Of a stretch of DNA of 64,000 nucleotides, positions 24,914-34,635 are shown in pieces. The position numbers and the translations under genes were made by a program. Source of the DNA: Bradyrhizobium valentinum (lineage in GTDB: Bacteria; Pseudomonadota; Alphaproteobacteria; Rhizobiales; Xanthobacteraceae); the NCBI RefSeq assembly GCF_001440405.1, contig NZ_LLXX01000038.1, positions 1 to 64,000 on the forward strand, written 5' to 3'. A model generated the notes under the pieces. That model was not told where the DNA came from and ran no database searches. It was given only the letters and a program-made list of their open reading frames with translations. Every line of letters begins with the position of its first letter. Positions within the stretch are counted from its first letter, which is position 1.

Positions 24914-26623
24914 GTGCTACGCGAAAGTTATGTGCATGGTAACAGCGGCCCGCCCCTGATCGGGAAGACCATCGGCGCTCTCCTGGACGAGGTGAGCGCG
25001 ACTGATGGGTCCCGCGAAGCGCTGGTTGTTGCGCACCAGAAAATACGTTGGACCTACTCGGAGCTCAAGTCGCGTTCCGACGCCTTCGCGTCGGGACTTC
25101 TGGCGCTTGGTCTGGAGCCGGGGGACCGCATCGGCATCTGGGCTCCTAACTGCGCAGAGTGGACGATCGCGCAGTTTGCGACGGCGAAGGCTGGCCTGAT
25201 TCTGGTCAATATCAATCCTGCCTACCGCCTGAGCGAGCTGGAGCATGTGCTTCGCGCCGTGGGATGTCGCGCGTTGATAGCCGCGGCTCGCTTCAAGACC
25301 AGCGACTATATCGCGATGATTCGCGAACTCGTCCCGGAGCTCGGAAACGGAAGCGATGAGCTGCATAGCACGCGTCTTCCAGAACTGCGACACGTCATCT
25401 CGATTGCGGGAAAGCACGATGGCTGCTTATCATTCGACTGGATCGCAGAGAGAGGCAAGCAAGCTGGAACCAAACGACTGGAATCCTTGTCGGCTACGAT
25501 CCAGATGGATGACGCCGTCAATATCCAGTTCACCAGTGGGACCACCGGGTTGCCCAAGGGGGCAACGCTTTCGCATCATAACCTGATCAACAACGCCTTC
25601 TTTGTGGGTGAAGCGACGGGGATCGAGCCCGGTTCACGGGTCTGCATACCAGTGCCGCTGTACCACTGCTTTGGCATGGTGATGGGCAATCTCGGTTGTG
25701 TGACTCATGCGGCAACGATGGTCTACCCGTCGGAGTCCTTTGATCCGCTGAAAACCCTGGAAACGGTCGAAGCAGAACGTTGCGACGTGCTCTATGGGGT
25801 ACCCACCATGTTCATTGCCCAGCTGAACCACCCTGAGTTTACCTGCTTCGATCTCAGCTCGCTTCGCCGCGGAATCATGGCCGGGGCTCCGTGCCCGATC
25901 GAGGTCATGAAGGAAGTCGCTTCGACGATGCACATGAGCGAGATAACGATCGCTTATGGGATGACCGAAACCAGCCCTGTGAGCTTCCAGAGCAGCCGTG
26001 ACGACCCGCTGGAACTGCGCGTTTCGACGGTCGGACGGATTCAGCCGCACCTTGAAGTCAAGATAGTCGACCGCGACGGCCGGATCGTACCGCGCGGCGA
26101 AGCCGGCGAGCTGTGCACCAGGGGATACTCGGTCATGCTCGGCTATTGGAATGACGAGGCTCGGACAAGGGAAGCCGTCGATTCAGCCGGCTGGATGCAT
26201 ACGGGAGACCTGGCGACCATCGATGACGATGGATATTGCCGCATCGTCGGCAGGATCAAGGACATGGTCATCCGCGGCGGCGAAAACATCTATCCGCGCG
26301 AAGTCGAAGAGTATCTGTACCGCCATCCCGATATTCAGGACGTCCAGGTGTTTGGGGTACCAAACACCAAATACGGCGAAGAACTTTGTGCCTGGATCGT
26401 CACCAGAGCCGGCGCCGCTCTCGACGAGGAAGGAGTCCGCAGGTTCTGTCAGGACCGGATCTCCCACTACAAGATTCCGCGCTATATCCGTTTCGTCGAG
26501 AGTTTTCCGTCAACCGTAACCGGCAAGGTTCAGAAGTTTGCAATGCGCGAAGCGATGATCGAGGAATTCGCCCGCGCACAACAAGGACATGAACTTCTGG
26601 GCAAGCGACATGGAGGCGTTTGA
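24914..26623 (+). CDS. AMP-dependent acyl-CoA synthetase
   Basis: A 569-residue ANL-family ligase with GTG start at 24914 behind GGAGG. Motifs are complete: [20 protein letters not shown] (A3), YGMTETSP (A5), [19 protein letters not shown] and [20 protein letters not shown] (A7-A8), and a terminal [11 protein letters not shown] with the adenylation lysine. The family makes acyl-CoA from a fatty, aromatic or branched acid with ATP and CoA. It overlaps the next gene by 35 bases, which suggests coordinated expression. Confidence 0.9.
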   Translation: MLRESYVHGNSGPPLIGKTIGALLDEVSATDGSREALVVAHQKIRWTYSELKSRSDAFASGLLALGLEPGDRIGIWAPNCAEWTIAQFATAKAGLILVNINPAYRLSELEHVLRAVGCRALIAAARFKTSDYIAMIRELVPELGNGSDELHSTRLPELRHVISIAGKHDGCLSFDWIAERGKQAGTKRLESLSATIQMDDAVNIQFTSGTTGLPKGATLSHHNLINNAFFVGEATGIEPGSRVCIPVPLYHCFGMVMGNLGCVTHAATMVYPSESFDPLKTLETVEAERCDVLYGVPTMFIAQLNHPEFTCFDLSSLRRGIMAGAPCPIEVMKEVASTMHMSEITIAYGMTETSPVSFQSSRDDPLELRVSTVGRIQPHLEVKIVDRDGRIVPRGEAGELCTRGYSVMLGYWNDEARTREAVDSAGWMHTGDLATIDDDGYCRIVGRIKDMVIRGGENIYPREVEEYLYRHPDIQDVQVFGVPNTKYGEELCAWIVTRAGAALDEEGVRRFCQDRISHYKIPRYIRFVESFPSTVTGKVQKFAMREAMIEEFARAQQGHELLGKRHGGV

Positions 26624-27671
26624 ATATTCGGCGCTGCCGGCGCGGGTTGTTTTCGGGTTCGGAACACTCCCGCGTGTTACGGACGAGTTGGACGCTCTGG
26701 GTCGCAAACGGGCTTTTGTGCTTTCCGATCCACATCACGCAGACGCCGGTGCTACGCGGCTTATGCATGCATTGGGCAAGCTCGGTGTTCACCTTTCGAC
26801 CGATGCTGTCATGCACACCCCCGTGGATGTCACCGAACGCGTGATGGCGAAGCTTGTTGCTCATAATGCCGATTGTCTCATCTCTCTCGGTGGCGGGTCG
26901 ACGATCGGCCTCGGCAAGGCGCTGGCGTTCCGGACCGACCTTCCGCAGATCGTGCTCCCGACCACCTATGCCGGCTCCGAGGCGACCCCGGTACTCGGCG
27001 AGACGGATGGGGGTCAAAAGTCGACGATCCGCTCGATGAAGGTCCTTCCCGAAGTGATCATCTACGATGTGGAACTGACATACGGCCTGCCCCCGGGCCT
27101 GTCGCTGGTTTCCGGGATTAACGCGATCGCGCACGCCGTGGAGGCGCTTTACGCAAGGGAAGCCAACCCGGTCATTTCGAATCTCGCGGAGCAGGGCATT
27201 GCAGCGCTTGGACGTGCGCTGCCTCAGATTATGGCGGATCCAGCAAACCGCGATGCCCGATCCGACGCCCTGTTCGGAGCCTGGGCCTGTGGATCGTGCC
27301 TCGGAGCGGTCGGGATGTCGCTCCATCACAAGCTGTGTCACGTTCTTGGCGGGACCTTCGGTCTTCCGCACGCCGAGACCCACACGGTAATCCTGCCGCA
27401 TGCCGCTGCGTATAACGCCGGCGCCGCACCGGCCGCGTTTGACCGTGTTGCGCGCGCGCTTGGCGCGCCCGACGCTGCAGGCGCATTGTTTGATCTGGCA
27501 TTGAAGAATGGCGCGCCTACGTCGCTGCGGCAAATCGGGATGTCAGAGTCCGACCTCGACAAGGCTGCCAATGCGGCCCTCCAGTCCGCTTACTGGAATC
27601 CGCGTCCAATCGAGCGGAACCCGATCCGGGCCCTTCTCGACGACGCCTATCACGGCCGCCGGCCGTCCTGA
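26589..27671 (+). CDS. Maleylacetate reductase
   Basis: A 360-residue iron-alcohol-dehydrogenase-family protein. It has [36 protein letters not shown] then [20 protein letters not shown] and the histidine-rich region [20 protein letters not shown]. These are typical of maleylacetate reductase, which turns maleylacetate into 3-oxoadipate with NAD(P)H. Starts at 26589 or 26610 (MEAFEYSAL) are possible. It sits before a ring-cleaving dioxygenase gene that would supply maleylacetate. Confidence 0.9.
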   Translation: MNFWASDMEAFEYSALPARVVFGFGTLPRVTDELDALGRKRAFVLSDPHHADAGATRLMHALGKLGVHLSTDAVMHTPVDVTERVMAKLVAHNADCLISLGGGSTIGLGKALAFRTDLPQIVLPTTYAGSEATPVLGETDGGQKSTIRSMKVLPEVIIYDVELTYGLPPGLSLVSGINAIAHAVEALYAREANPVISNLAEQGIAALGRALPQIMADPANRDARSDALFGAWACGSCLGAVGMSLHHKLCHVLGGTFGLPHAETHTVILPHAAAYNAGAAPAAFDRVARALGAPDAAGALFDLALKNGAPTSLRQIGMSESDLDKAANAALQSAYWNPRPIERNPIRALLDDAYHGRRPS

Positions 27672-27689
27672 GGAGTGCAAGTGACGGTC

Positions 27690-28597
27690 ATGACCCGCAA
27701 GAACGAGGGTGCTTTACCAGTAGAAATCGTTCCGGGAACTGACGCGCGACGTCATCGACCGCATGGGCAATGCGAAAAGCGCCAGGCTGCAGGAGGTCAT
27801 GGAGGTCGTCATCCGCCATCTGCATGCGATCGTCAGGGAAGCGAAGCTGACCCAGGGCGAGTGGTGGCAAGCCATCGACTTCCTTACGCGCACCGGCAAG
27901 ATGTGTTCCGAAAGCCGCCAGGAGTTTGTCCTGCTCTCGGACATTCTGGGCGTTTCGATGCTGGTTGACGCGGTCGACAATGTAGCGGGTCCCGGCATCA
28001 GTGACTCCACAGTCCTCGGCCCGTTCTATGCCGGTCACCAGCGCGAGCTCGCGCAAGGCGACAGTATCCTGCTTCGGGAGGAGGCGGGCGAGCCGTTGGT
28101 GATGAGTGGCCGCGTCACTGACCAGGAGGGGCAGCCGGTCGGGGATGCGTTGATTCAGGTTTGGCAGACTGCTCCCAATCAACTGTATGACGTCCAGGAC
28201 AGCGACCAGCCACAGGGGCACCTGAGGGCGAGCTTTCGTGCCGATATCGCAGGTGCCTATCGATTCCGAACCTGTCTGTTATCCAATTCCAGATGACGGG
28301 CCCGCGGGCCAATTGCTCGCGGCAATGGGACGACATCCATTCCGTCCCGCACATATTCATTTCATGATCAGCGCGCCGGGCTATCGCACCCTCATCACTC
28401 ATATGTTCTTCGAAGGCGATGAGTTTCTGGAGAGCGATGCGGTATTTGGGGTTAAGCCGTCCCTCGTCGTTCGTCCCGAGTTGCAAGGTGGTACTGGCAC
28501 CGTCGAATATAACTTCGGCCTTGCGAGGGAGCTCAACCCTGGGAGTAACCGACCACCGAGCTTCGTCGCTGCCAACAACAAAAGGTCACCCGGGTAG
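27690..28597 (+). pseudogene. Intradiol (hydroxyquinol 1,2-type) dioxygenase, frameshifted
   Basis: The parts of an intradiol dioxygenase are present in order but in changing frames. MTRKNEGALPVE starts at 27690; the frame must shift near 27727 to give SFRELTRDVIDRMGNAKSAR. It then runs through TGKMCSESRQEFVLLSDILG and WQTAPNQLYDVQD to GAYRFRT. A second shift near 28275 gives [11 protein letters not shown] and [14 protein letters not shown]. The Tyr, Tyr, His, His iron ligands are all encoded. The missing length at the second break suggests a small deletion. It is a recent pseudogene or has sequence errors. It would cleave hydroxyquinol to maleylacetate for the reductase upstream. Confidence 0.82.
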
Positions 28598-28646
28598 TCG
28601 TCGGCGCATCGCGCTCTTGGCCTCTCCCCGGCAATCATGTTAGCCA

Positions 28647-29363
28647 ATGAATATGGCGAAGAGTGCAAAGCTGAAATCGACTGTGGAAGGGCGGGGGCGT
28701 CCGCGCAAGAGAGCCGAACAACAACGCGCGCTTGAGACGCGGGGCGCGATCCTGGACGCCGCCATTGCGGAGTTCGCCGAACGGGGATTCGAAGGAGCGA
28801 GCATTCGCGCGATTGCAGATCGGCTTGGTCTGCAACATCCGCTCATCACATACCACTACCGAAGCAAGGACATACTCTGGCGGGCCGCGGCTGAACATGC
28901 GTTCGCGCAGATCAGGGCAGGGTGGGATACGTCGGCGCCGGAAAATTCCGATTTGCCACCGCTCACTCGATTGCGGGAGGAATATGCCACGCTGTTCCGT
29001 TACACGGTCGCATTTCCCGAATTTCACCGGTTCATGCGGCAAGAGGCGTTCACGAACAGTCCGCGGCTGAAGTGGGTTGCGGAAACAGTCTTGTCGCCGC
29101 TCCTTGGGCGGTTGATCCCCCAGATTGTTGCGGCTCAGAAGCAAGGACTCCTTCCTGCGGTTGATCCTATCCTGTTCCACTACATGATGGTCAGTCTTAC
29201 TACGACGCTCTCCGGATTGGGGCCTGAAATGCGGGTTACGAGCGGACTATCTGCCGAAAATTCGAAGGTCATCGAAGCGTACTGGCGCCTTGTGGACGAA
29301 ACAGTCTTTGGAAAACATGCGCGCGCGAAGCCTGCCCGGATCAACGAGGCGAGTAAGCGCTGA
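28647..29363 (+). CDS. TetR-family regulator of the catabolic operon
   Basis: A 238-residue protein with a basic start (EGRGRPRKRAEQQRA), then a TetR helix-turn-helix, ILDAAIAEFAERGFEGASIR and AIADRLGLQHPLITYHYRSK. The remaining part is helical and includes FRYTVAFPEFHRFMRQEAF. Start at 28647 or 28653. It ends the hydrolase operon. It is the best candidate to bind the palindromes at 22206 and 29656. Confidence 0.9.
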   Translation: MNMAKSAKLKSTVEGRGRPRKRAEQQRALETRGAILDAAIAEFAERGFEGASIRAIADRLGLQHPLITYHYRSKDILWRAAAEHAFAQIRAGWDTSAPENSDLPPLTRLREEYATLFRYTVAFPEFHRFMRQEAFTNSPRLKWVAETVLSPLLGRLIPQIVAAQKQGLLPAVDPILFHYMMVSLTTTLSGLGPEMRVTSGLSAENSKVIEAYWRLVDETVFGKHARAKPARINEASKR

Positions 29364-29655
29364 GCGCAGGCAGAACCAAGACCCTTTGAAATAGGCTGCA
29401 CCCGCTTCGCCTTCTGAAGCGCATCTTACGATCCTTGCTTGTCGTGCGAGGGGGTGCCTTTGTTGTTTCTACGCATCGCGACAACAATGTGAGTGGACGG
29501 ACGGTACCGCCGAACCCTCGCCGCCTCCAATAACGACAATTCGTCTGGCGGTCCAAGGCTCTGGCCCCCAACAACGCGCAACCCAATCCGCCGCCGACCC
29601 ATAAACCTCGCGAGGCCGCGCTGCCTCGCCGAATTCTCATTTTTCTCTTGATTAA

Positions 29656-29673
29656 ACTTTACGAGTGTATAGT
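29656..29673. promoter_or_regulatory. Second copy of the putative TetR operator
   Basis: ACTTTACGAGTGTATAGT differs at two bases from the perfect palindrome at 22206. It lies in the 578-base gap between the TetR gene and the FAD monooxygenase gene. The rest of that gap (29364-29941) shows no gene I can support. Confidence 0.6.
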
Positions 29674-29941
29674 ATAATGATGTGGCGCAAGAGACAAGCT
29701 AAAGGCCACGGCTTTGATTTCGATGCCCAAATGGGCCGATCAACGCCTCCAGGGAGGAGGAAGTAGCCGCCCGCATGTCCATCCGGCTTCAGGTTCGTCC
29801 TCTCGAAGCATTGGGGTGGCATCGGATCGTGCTCCGGCGATGGTGTCGCCGGGCTAGCCCATTCCCTTGTGGCGTATCGGCCGAGATATCCAGCGGATAA
29901 CTGCAACTCGTGACTGCCGCCACAGAAAAGGTCTGAAAGAA

Positions 29942-31138
29942 ATGCCTGGTTCGCTTCGCATTGCAATCGTGGGCGGTGGAATCGGAGGCCTGACCGCTGC
30001 GCTCGCGCTTCGGGCGCGAGGTCTCGATGTGAGCGTCTTCGAGCAGGCAGAGGTCGTGAGGGAGATCGGAGCCGGAGTCTCGATCCACCCAAACGCCGCT
30101 CGCTTGCTGAAACGCATCGGTCTCGATGATCAACTGCGGAAGATCGGCTCGCCAATCAACGGCATTGCACTGCGCACGTCGCACGGCGAGGCGATCACGA
30201 CCCCTGTGGGGCCGGCAACGCCCGCATTTTCGCCAGATGGCGGTCAGGGGTACAACGTTCATCGCGCGGACTTCCTGAACCTGCTGTTTGCCGCACTACC
30301 GAATGGAACGGTCGCTCTTGGTCACCGGTGCCTCCAGCTCAAGGAAGACGGTGATCTGGTGCATCTTTCGTTCGCGAACGGCGTTGCCGCGGACGCGGAC
30401 GTCGTGATCGGCGCTGACGGAATTCGTTCCGTCGTCCAGCGCGAGATCGGCCTGCAAAGTCGCCCGACGAGCGAAGGAATCATGGCCTACCGGGCGCTGA
30501 TTCCCGCCGAGCGGCTCGCGTGGGCCGACGATCTCAAGGACCCCGCGCTTTGGCTCGGATCAGGCCGGAGTTTCCTGCTTTATCCCGTCGCCAGCGGGCG
30601 ATTGATCAACATGGTGGCTTTCGTTCCCACCGACACCGAGTCAGAGGAATCCTGGTCTGCGCCAGGCGAGCTCAAGGCGCTAGCTGCCGAGTATGCCGGT
30701 TGGGATAAGCCCGTCCAGGACACCATCAATTCGCTCGACGAGACCTTTCGCTGGGGTGTCTACGATCGTGCGCCATTGCCGTACTGGTCGACTGGCCGCA
30801 TCACGCTGATGGGCGATGCGGCGCATCCAATGGTCCCTCACGTTGGCCAGGGCGCCGGTCAGTCGATCGAAGACGCAATCACGCTTGCCGTTCTTCTGGA
30901 GGGATGTACCGCCGTCGACGTCGCAGGCCGTCTGAAACTTTATGAGACGCTCAGGCTTGCGCGGACCAGCCGAGTCCAGGCGCTCGCGCGCGCCGCAGGC
31001 AAACTCTATCGCTCCGAGCACGAGAATCCCACGGAGAAGGCTGAGCGCCTGCGCGAGTGGATGGCGCAGGGAAAGTGGGTATTCGAGCACGATGCGGAAG
31101 AGACCGCCCGAGATGCCCTGGCGAAGTCTGGGCACTGA
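29942..31138 (+). CDS. FAD-dependent aromatic monooxygenase (salicylate hydroxylase-like)
   Basis: A 398-residue class A flavoprotein. I choose ATG 29942 with AAGGTC upstream; the longer frame from 29867 lacks protein character. It has IAIVGGGIGGLTAALALRAR (dinucleotide fold), ADVVIGADGIRSVVQREIG (DG motif) and GRITLMGDAAHPMVPHVGQG with AGQSIEDAITLA (GD motif). Such enzymes hydroxylate salicylate, 3- or 4-hydroxybenzoate or resorcinol with NAD(P)H and oxygen. Near a hydroxyquinol-type dioxygenase and maleylacetate reductase, a product such as hydroxyquinol is a good guess. Confidence 0.88.
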   Translation: MPGSLRIAIVGGGIGGLTAALALRARGLDVSVFEQAEVVREIGAGVSIHPNAARLLKRIGLDDQLRKIGSPINGIALRTSHGEAITTPVGPATPAFSPDGGQGYNVHRADFLNLLFAALPNGTVALGHRCLQLKEDGDLVHLSFANGVAADADVVIGADGIRSVVQREIGLQSRPTSEGIMAYRALIPAERLAWADDLKDPALWLGSGRSFLLYPVASGRLINMVAFVPTDTESEESWSAPGELKALAAEYAGWDKPVQDTINSLDETFRWGVYDRAPLPYWSTGRITLMGDAAHPMVPHVGQGAGQSIEDAITLAVLLEGCTAVDVAGRLKLYETLRLARTSRVQALARAAGKLYRSEHENPTEKAERLREWMAQGKWVFEHDAEETARDALAKSGH

Positions 31139-31178
31139 GCGAAGTCGATCGAATCAAAAAGCGCGGGGGAAGGGAAAC

Positions 31179-32459
31179 ATGTCTCAAGGAACAGCTTTCG
31201 GTAACAGATGGTGGATCGTGTTCGGCGCGACGTTGTCGATGCTCGTGGCTCAAGGCCCGGTCATTCTGTACACGTTAGGCCTGTTCATCAAACCGCTGAA
31301 CCAGGAATTCGGCTGGGATCGCGCGAGCATTTCTGCCGCCGGCGGCGTTGCTGCAATCTTCTCCGCGATGACCATTCCCTTCGTGGGGTCACTAATGGAT
31401 CGCTGGGGCGTCCGGACCGTTCTGCTTCCGATCGTTGTCCTTTGCGCCTCAAGCGTCGCACTCATTGCCCTGACTCCAGCATCAATCATCGTGTTCATGC
31501 TGTTCTTTGCGATGACCGGCGTTTTGGGATCGGGCCAGGGGCCCCTCGGTTATGCAAAATGCGTTTCCGCATGGTTTGACGACAGGCGAGGCCTGGCCCT
31601 GGGAATAACCATGAGCGGGATCGGTCTGGGAGCGGCGCTGGTGCCCCAGTACACCCAGTTTCTCATCGGCAATTTTGGTTGGCGTGTCGCCTATCTCGGT
31701 CTCGGCCTGCTCACGCTGATGGTGGCCTTTCCGGCGGTGTTTCTGTTCATTCGCGAGCCGACCAAGGCAATGACCGTGGCCGACGACGTGCCCGCACAAT
31801 CTCCTGCTTCCCAGGACCGGCTGCCCGACCTTGAGGTACGGGAGGTGCTTGGCGGCCGCCAGTTCTGGCTGATCGCGTGCGCCCTGTTGCTTGTGTCGAC
31901 CGTGACCCAGGGGTTGGTCGTGCACACAGTGCCTCTCTTGACGGACAAGGGTTATTCGCCTGAGTCGGCCGCGGCCCTGATGGTTGCCGTTGGTCTCTCT
32001 ACGATGGTAGGGCGTCTGCTATCCGGATATCTGGTTGACAGGATCTTCGCGCCGTTTGTTGCGGCGTTCTTCTTTCTGCTCCCGTGCCTCGGAATCTACT
32101 TGCTCGGCAGCACCGTCTCACCGGTTGCGGGCATTATCAGTCTCGGTCTGGCATCCGGTACCGAAATTGACATGATCGGATTCCTTACGTCCCGCTATTT
32201 CGGAATGAAGCGTTTCGGGCAGTTATACGGATACCTGTTCGCCAGCTTCGTCATCGGGTCGGCTATCGGCCCGCTCATGATGGGCCTGGCTTTCGAGCGG
32301 CTGCATTCCTACGAACCGGCCCTTTGGATGTTTGGCGCGTTCATGCTGATCGCAACCGCGGCGATACTCTCTCTCGGTCCCTATCGCTATCCCGCTGAAG
32401 AAAAGATTCCGGCCGGTGCTGGGCGAGTTGTGGACGCTCCTGCCGCCGAACGCGCATAA
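31179..32459 (+). CDS. MFS transporter (OFA/monocarboxylate-like)
   Basis: A 426-residue membrane protein with about 12 hydrophobic segments, starting at ATG 31179 with GGGAAGGG upstream. It has RWWIVFGATLSMLVAQGPVI, GWDRASISAAGGVAAIFSAM and SLMDRWGVRTVL (loop 2-3 motif of MFS). The second half includes VHTVPLLTDKGYSPESAAAL. The subfamily resembles oxalate/formate or monocarboxylate carriers. It lies 40 bases after the monooxygenase and 10 before the solute-binding gene, so it is probably in the same operon and imports the aromatic acid. Confidence 0.88.
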   Translation: MSQGTAFGNRWWIVFGATLSMLVAQGPVILYTLGLFIKPLNQEFGWDRASISAAGGVAAIFSAMTIPFVGSLMDRWGVRTVLLPIVVLCASSVALIALTPASIIVFMLFFAMTGVLGSGQGPLGYAKCVSAWFDDRRGLALGITMSGIGLGAALVPQYTQFLIGNFGWRVAYLGLGLLTLMVAFPAVFLFIREPTKAMTVADDVPAQSPASQDRLPDLEVREVLGGRQFWLIACALLLVSTVTQGLVVHTVPLLTDKGYSPESAAALMVAVGLSTMVGRLLSGYLVDRIFAPFVAAFFFLLPCLGIYLLGSTVSPVAGIISLGLASGTEIDMIGFLTSRYFGMKRFGQLYGYLFASFVIGSAIGPLMMGLAFERLHSYEPALWMFGAFMLIATAAILSLGPYRYPAEEKIPAGAGRVVDAPAAERA

Positions 32460-32469
32460 GGGGAAGATC

Positions 32470-33672
32470 ATGTACCAGACAACCATTCGACATCTGCTTG
32501 TAGCTGCCGCTTTTCTTGCCTTCACGTCAGCAGCAAGCGCTGAGCAACGTGGCGTCACGGATAGTGAAATCCGGATCGGGCAGACCATGCCCTATAGTGG
32601 CGCGCTCTCCGCCTACAGCGCCCTCGGCAAGGCGGAAATCGCGTACTTCAACCGGGTCAATGAGAGAGGTGGTATAAATGGCCGCAAGATCAAGCTGATC
32701 TCGCTCGACGACGGATACGTGCCTCCCAGAACCGTTGAGCAGACGCGGCGTCTCGTCGAGAGTGATGAGGTCGCCCTGATATTCTCTTCGCTCGGTACCG
32801 CGCAAAACAACGCCATCGCGAAATACCTCCAAGGAAAGAACGTTCCTCAGCTCTTCCTGGCGTCGGGCGCGTCGAAGTTTGGCGATATTTCCCAGTTTCC
32901 AAAGGCGCTGATGGGAATTCAAGCTCCCTTCCGCCTTGAGGCGCGGCTCTATGCCAAGCACGCGGTTGAAAAATTGGGAGCAACGAAGATTGCCGTGCTC
33001 GCCCAGAACGATGACTTTGGCCGCGATTATCTGGCCGGCTTGAGGGACGTGCTCGAATCCAGGTTCGAGCAGGTCGTCACCGTGGCAACTTATGAGGTCA
33101 CCGAACCAACCATTGACTCCCAGGTCGTAAGGTTGAAGGCATCCGGAGCAGATGTCTTCCTGATCGCAGCAACCCCGAAGTTCGCGGCACAAGCCATTCG
33201 AAAGACTCACGAGATAGGGTGGAAGCCGACAAGGTTTCTGAGCAACGTTTCAATCTGGATTTCATCCGTGATGGAGGTTGCCGGACTGGAGGCCGGCATT
33301 GGTATCATTTCGACGGCCTTTGCGAAGGATCCGATGGATCCTACCTGGAGTGGGGATCGCGGCGTAAAGGACTGGCGCGAGTTCATGGCAAAGTATGCTC
33401 CAGACGGAGATATTCGCGATCAGAACTATGTATTCGGGTACAATTTCGCGATGGCTCTTGAACACGTGCTCAAAGCCGCTGGAAGCGACCTGAGCCCGGA
33501 GAACATTCACAAGCAGGCCTATTCGATCAGAGATCTCGAACTGCCAATGCTCCTGCCCGGCATCAAGGTCAATACCGCGCCTAATGACCATACACCGGTC
33601 AAGCAAATGCAGTTCATGCGCTTCGACGGCAAACAGTGGGAGCGTTTCGGCGAGATCCTCACGGCGAACTGA
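32470..33672 (+). CDS. ABC-type solute-binding protein, branched-chain amino acid family
   Basis: A 400-residue periplasmic protein with signal peptide (HLLVAAAFLAFTSAASA, cleaved before EQ). The family pattern is clear: VTDSEIRIGQTMPYSGALSA, YFNRVNERGGINGRKIKLIS, LDDGYVPPRTVEQTRRLV and AVLAQNDDFGRDYLAGL. Several members bind aromatic acids instead of amino acids, which fits this cluster. No permease or ATPase gene follows, so it either works with a transporter elsewhere or serves in sensing. It starts at ATG 32470 behind GGGGAAG. Confidence 0.88.
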   Translation: MYQTTIRHLLVAAAFLAFTSAASAEQRGVTDSEIRIGQTMPYSGALSAYSALGKAEIAYFNRVNERGGINGRKIKLISLDDGYVPPRTVEQTRRLVESDEVALIFSSLGTAQNNAIAKYLQGKNVPQLFLASGASKFGDISQFPKALMGIQAPFRLEARLYAKHAVEKLGATKIAVLAQNDDFGRDYLAGLRDVLESRFEQVVTVATYEVTEPTIDSQVVRLKASGADVFLIAATPKFAAQAIRKTHEIGWKPTRFLSNVSIWISSVMEVAGLEAGIGIISTAFAKDPMDPTWSGDRGVKDWREFMAKYAPDGDIRDQNYVFGYNFAMALEHVLKAAGSDLSPENIHKQAYSIRDLELPMLLPGIKVNTAPNDHTPVKQMQFMRFDGKQWERFGEILTAN

Positions 33673-33961
33673 TGCTTCTGCCGACATGGAAGCATGTCTG
33701 TTTCAGCATGCGGATTGAAGCGATCGGCAAGGTCGCCACGTCGATCTGTTTCTCCGATCACCAGACGAGCCGGCAGTTGGCTGTGATCTGGAACACGTCG
33801 TTGCGACGTCGCCGGCGCCGCCGTCTTCCTCGCGTCCTAGGACGCAAGCTCATCGCCGGAACCGAACGCTTCATCAACGGCGGACAAGCCCAGGACGGAG
33901 CACGTTACTCACAACGCGACTGGGGCTCGAAAACCCAGTCAATAATCAAGGAGAATCGTTT

Positions 33962-34327
33962 ATGACCGACCGTATTCACGAACTGCTACACCGTAATCTT
34001 CAAGAAGTCTTCGGAGAGGCCGACGCGGCGCGCCGCCGCGCCGCGATCGAGGAGCTTTATACTGAAGACTGCATCCTCTATGTGCCGCCGGGCACGTTCG
34101 TCGGGCGCGAGGCTCTCGACAAGTTTGCTGGCGATCTTCGCGCGACCCATCCGCACTTCGCTTATGTCCCGCACGGCGAATCGCAGGCTCTCCATAACGC
34201 GGGCCGTCTGGCCTGGGGCTCCGGCCCGCGTGGCGGGGCGCCCGACTATACCGGCCTCGATGTGATCATCGTTCACGACGGCAAGATTGCGGCGCTCTAC
34301 GTGTTCCTCGATTCCATTCCCTCCTAG
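33962..34327 (+). CDS. SnoaL-like protein
   Basis: A 121-residue NTF2-fold protein with AAGGAG upstream of ATG 33962. It has AAIEELYTEDCILYVPPGTF, GREALDKFAGDLRATHP and VIIVHDGKIAALYVFLDSIP. The family includes small isomerases and proteins without known enzyme role. It is followed after 222 bases by a strong terminator, so it may end the catabolic transcription unit or stand alone. Confidence 0.8.
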   Translation: MTDRIHELLHRNLQEVFGEADAARRRAAIEELYTEDCILYVPPGTFVGREALDKFAGDLRATHPHFAYVPHGESQALHNAGRLAWGSGPRGGAPDYTGLDVIIVHDGKIAALYVFLDSIPS

Positions 34328-34548
34328 CTGTGTCGGTGCTCTCGTCGGAGCTAGTCCGAGACCGGTCGTATCGCCTTTTCCGACAAGGCCTCGGCGTTGC
34401 TGTCCGATCCGAAGGTCAAGAATGCGTATTTGGGGGTCGAATGATGCCTCATCCGGAATTCGGCGTCGGACGGCCAGGCAGAAGTGACCCTTCTGCCGCC
34501 CTAAGGGGCATTTCCTCCCTAGACTAGATCGCGACTTTCGCGATCGCA

Positions 34549-34577
34549 CCCGCTGCCCTCCGGCAGCGGGCTTTTTT
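34549..34577 (+). terminator. Rho-independent terminator
   Basis: CCCGCTGCC (34549-34557) pairs with GGCAGCGGG (34562-34570) and is followed by CTTTTTT. It lies downstream of the SnoaL-like gene and ahead of the convergent ester-cyclase-like gene. Confidence 0.8.
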
Positions 34578-34635
34578 GTCTATTGACGCCGCTTCGTATC
34601 ACCGGCTTGGAGCGACCGGTCGCCGAAGAGCCACG

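Noticed and set aside
26400..27533. 377-codon minus-strand frame
   Set aside because: Antisense to the maleylacetate reductase gene, whose motifs are complete on the plus strand.
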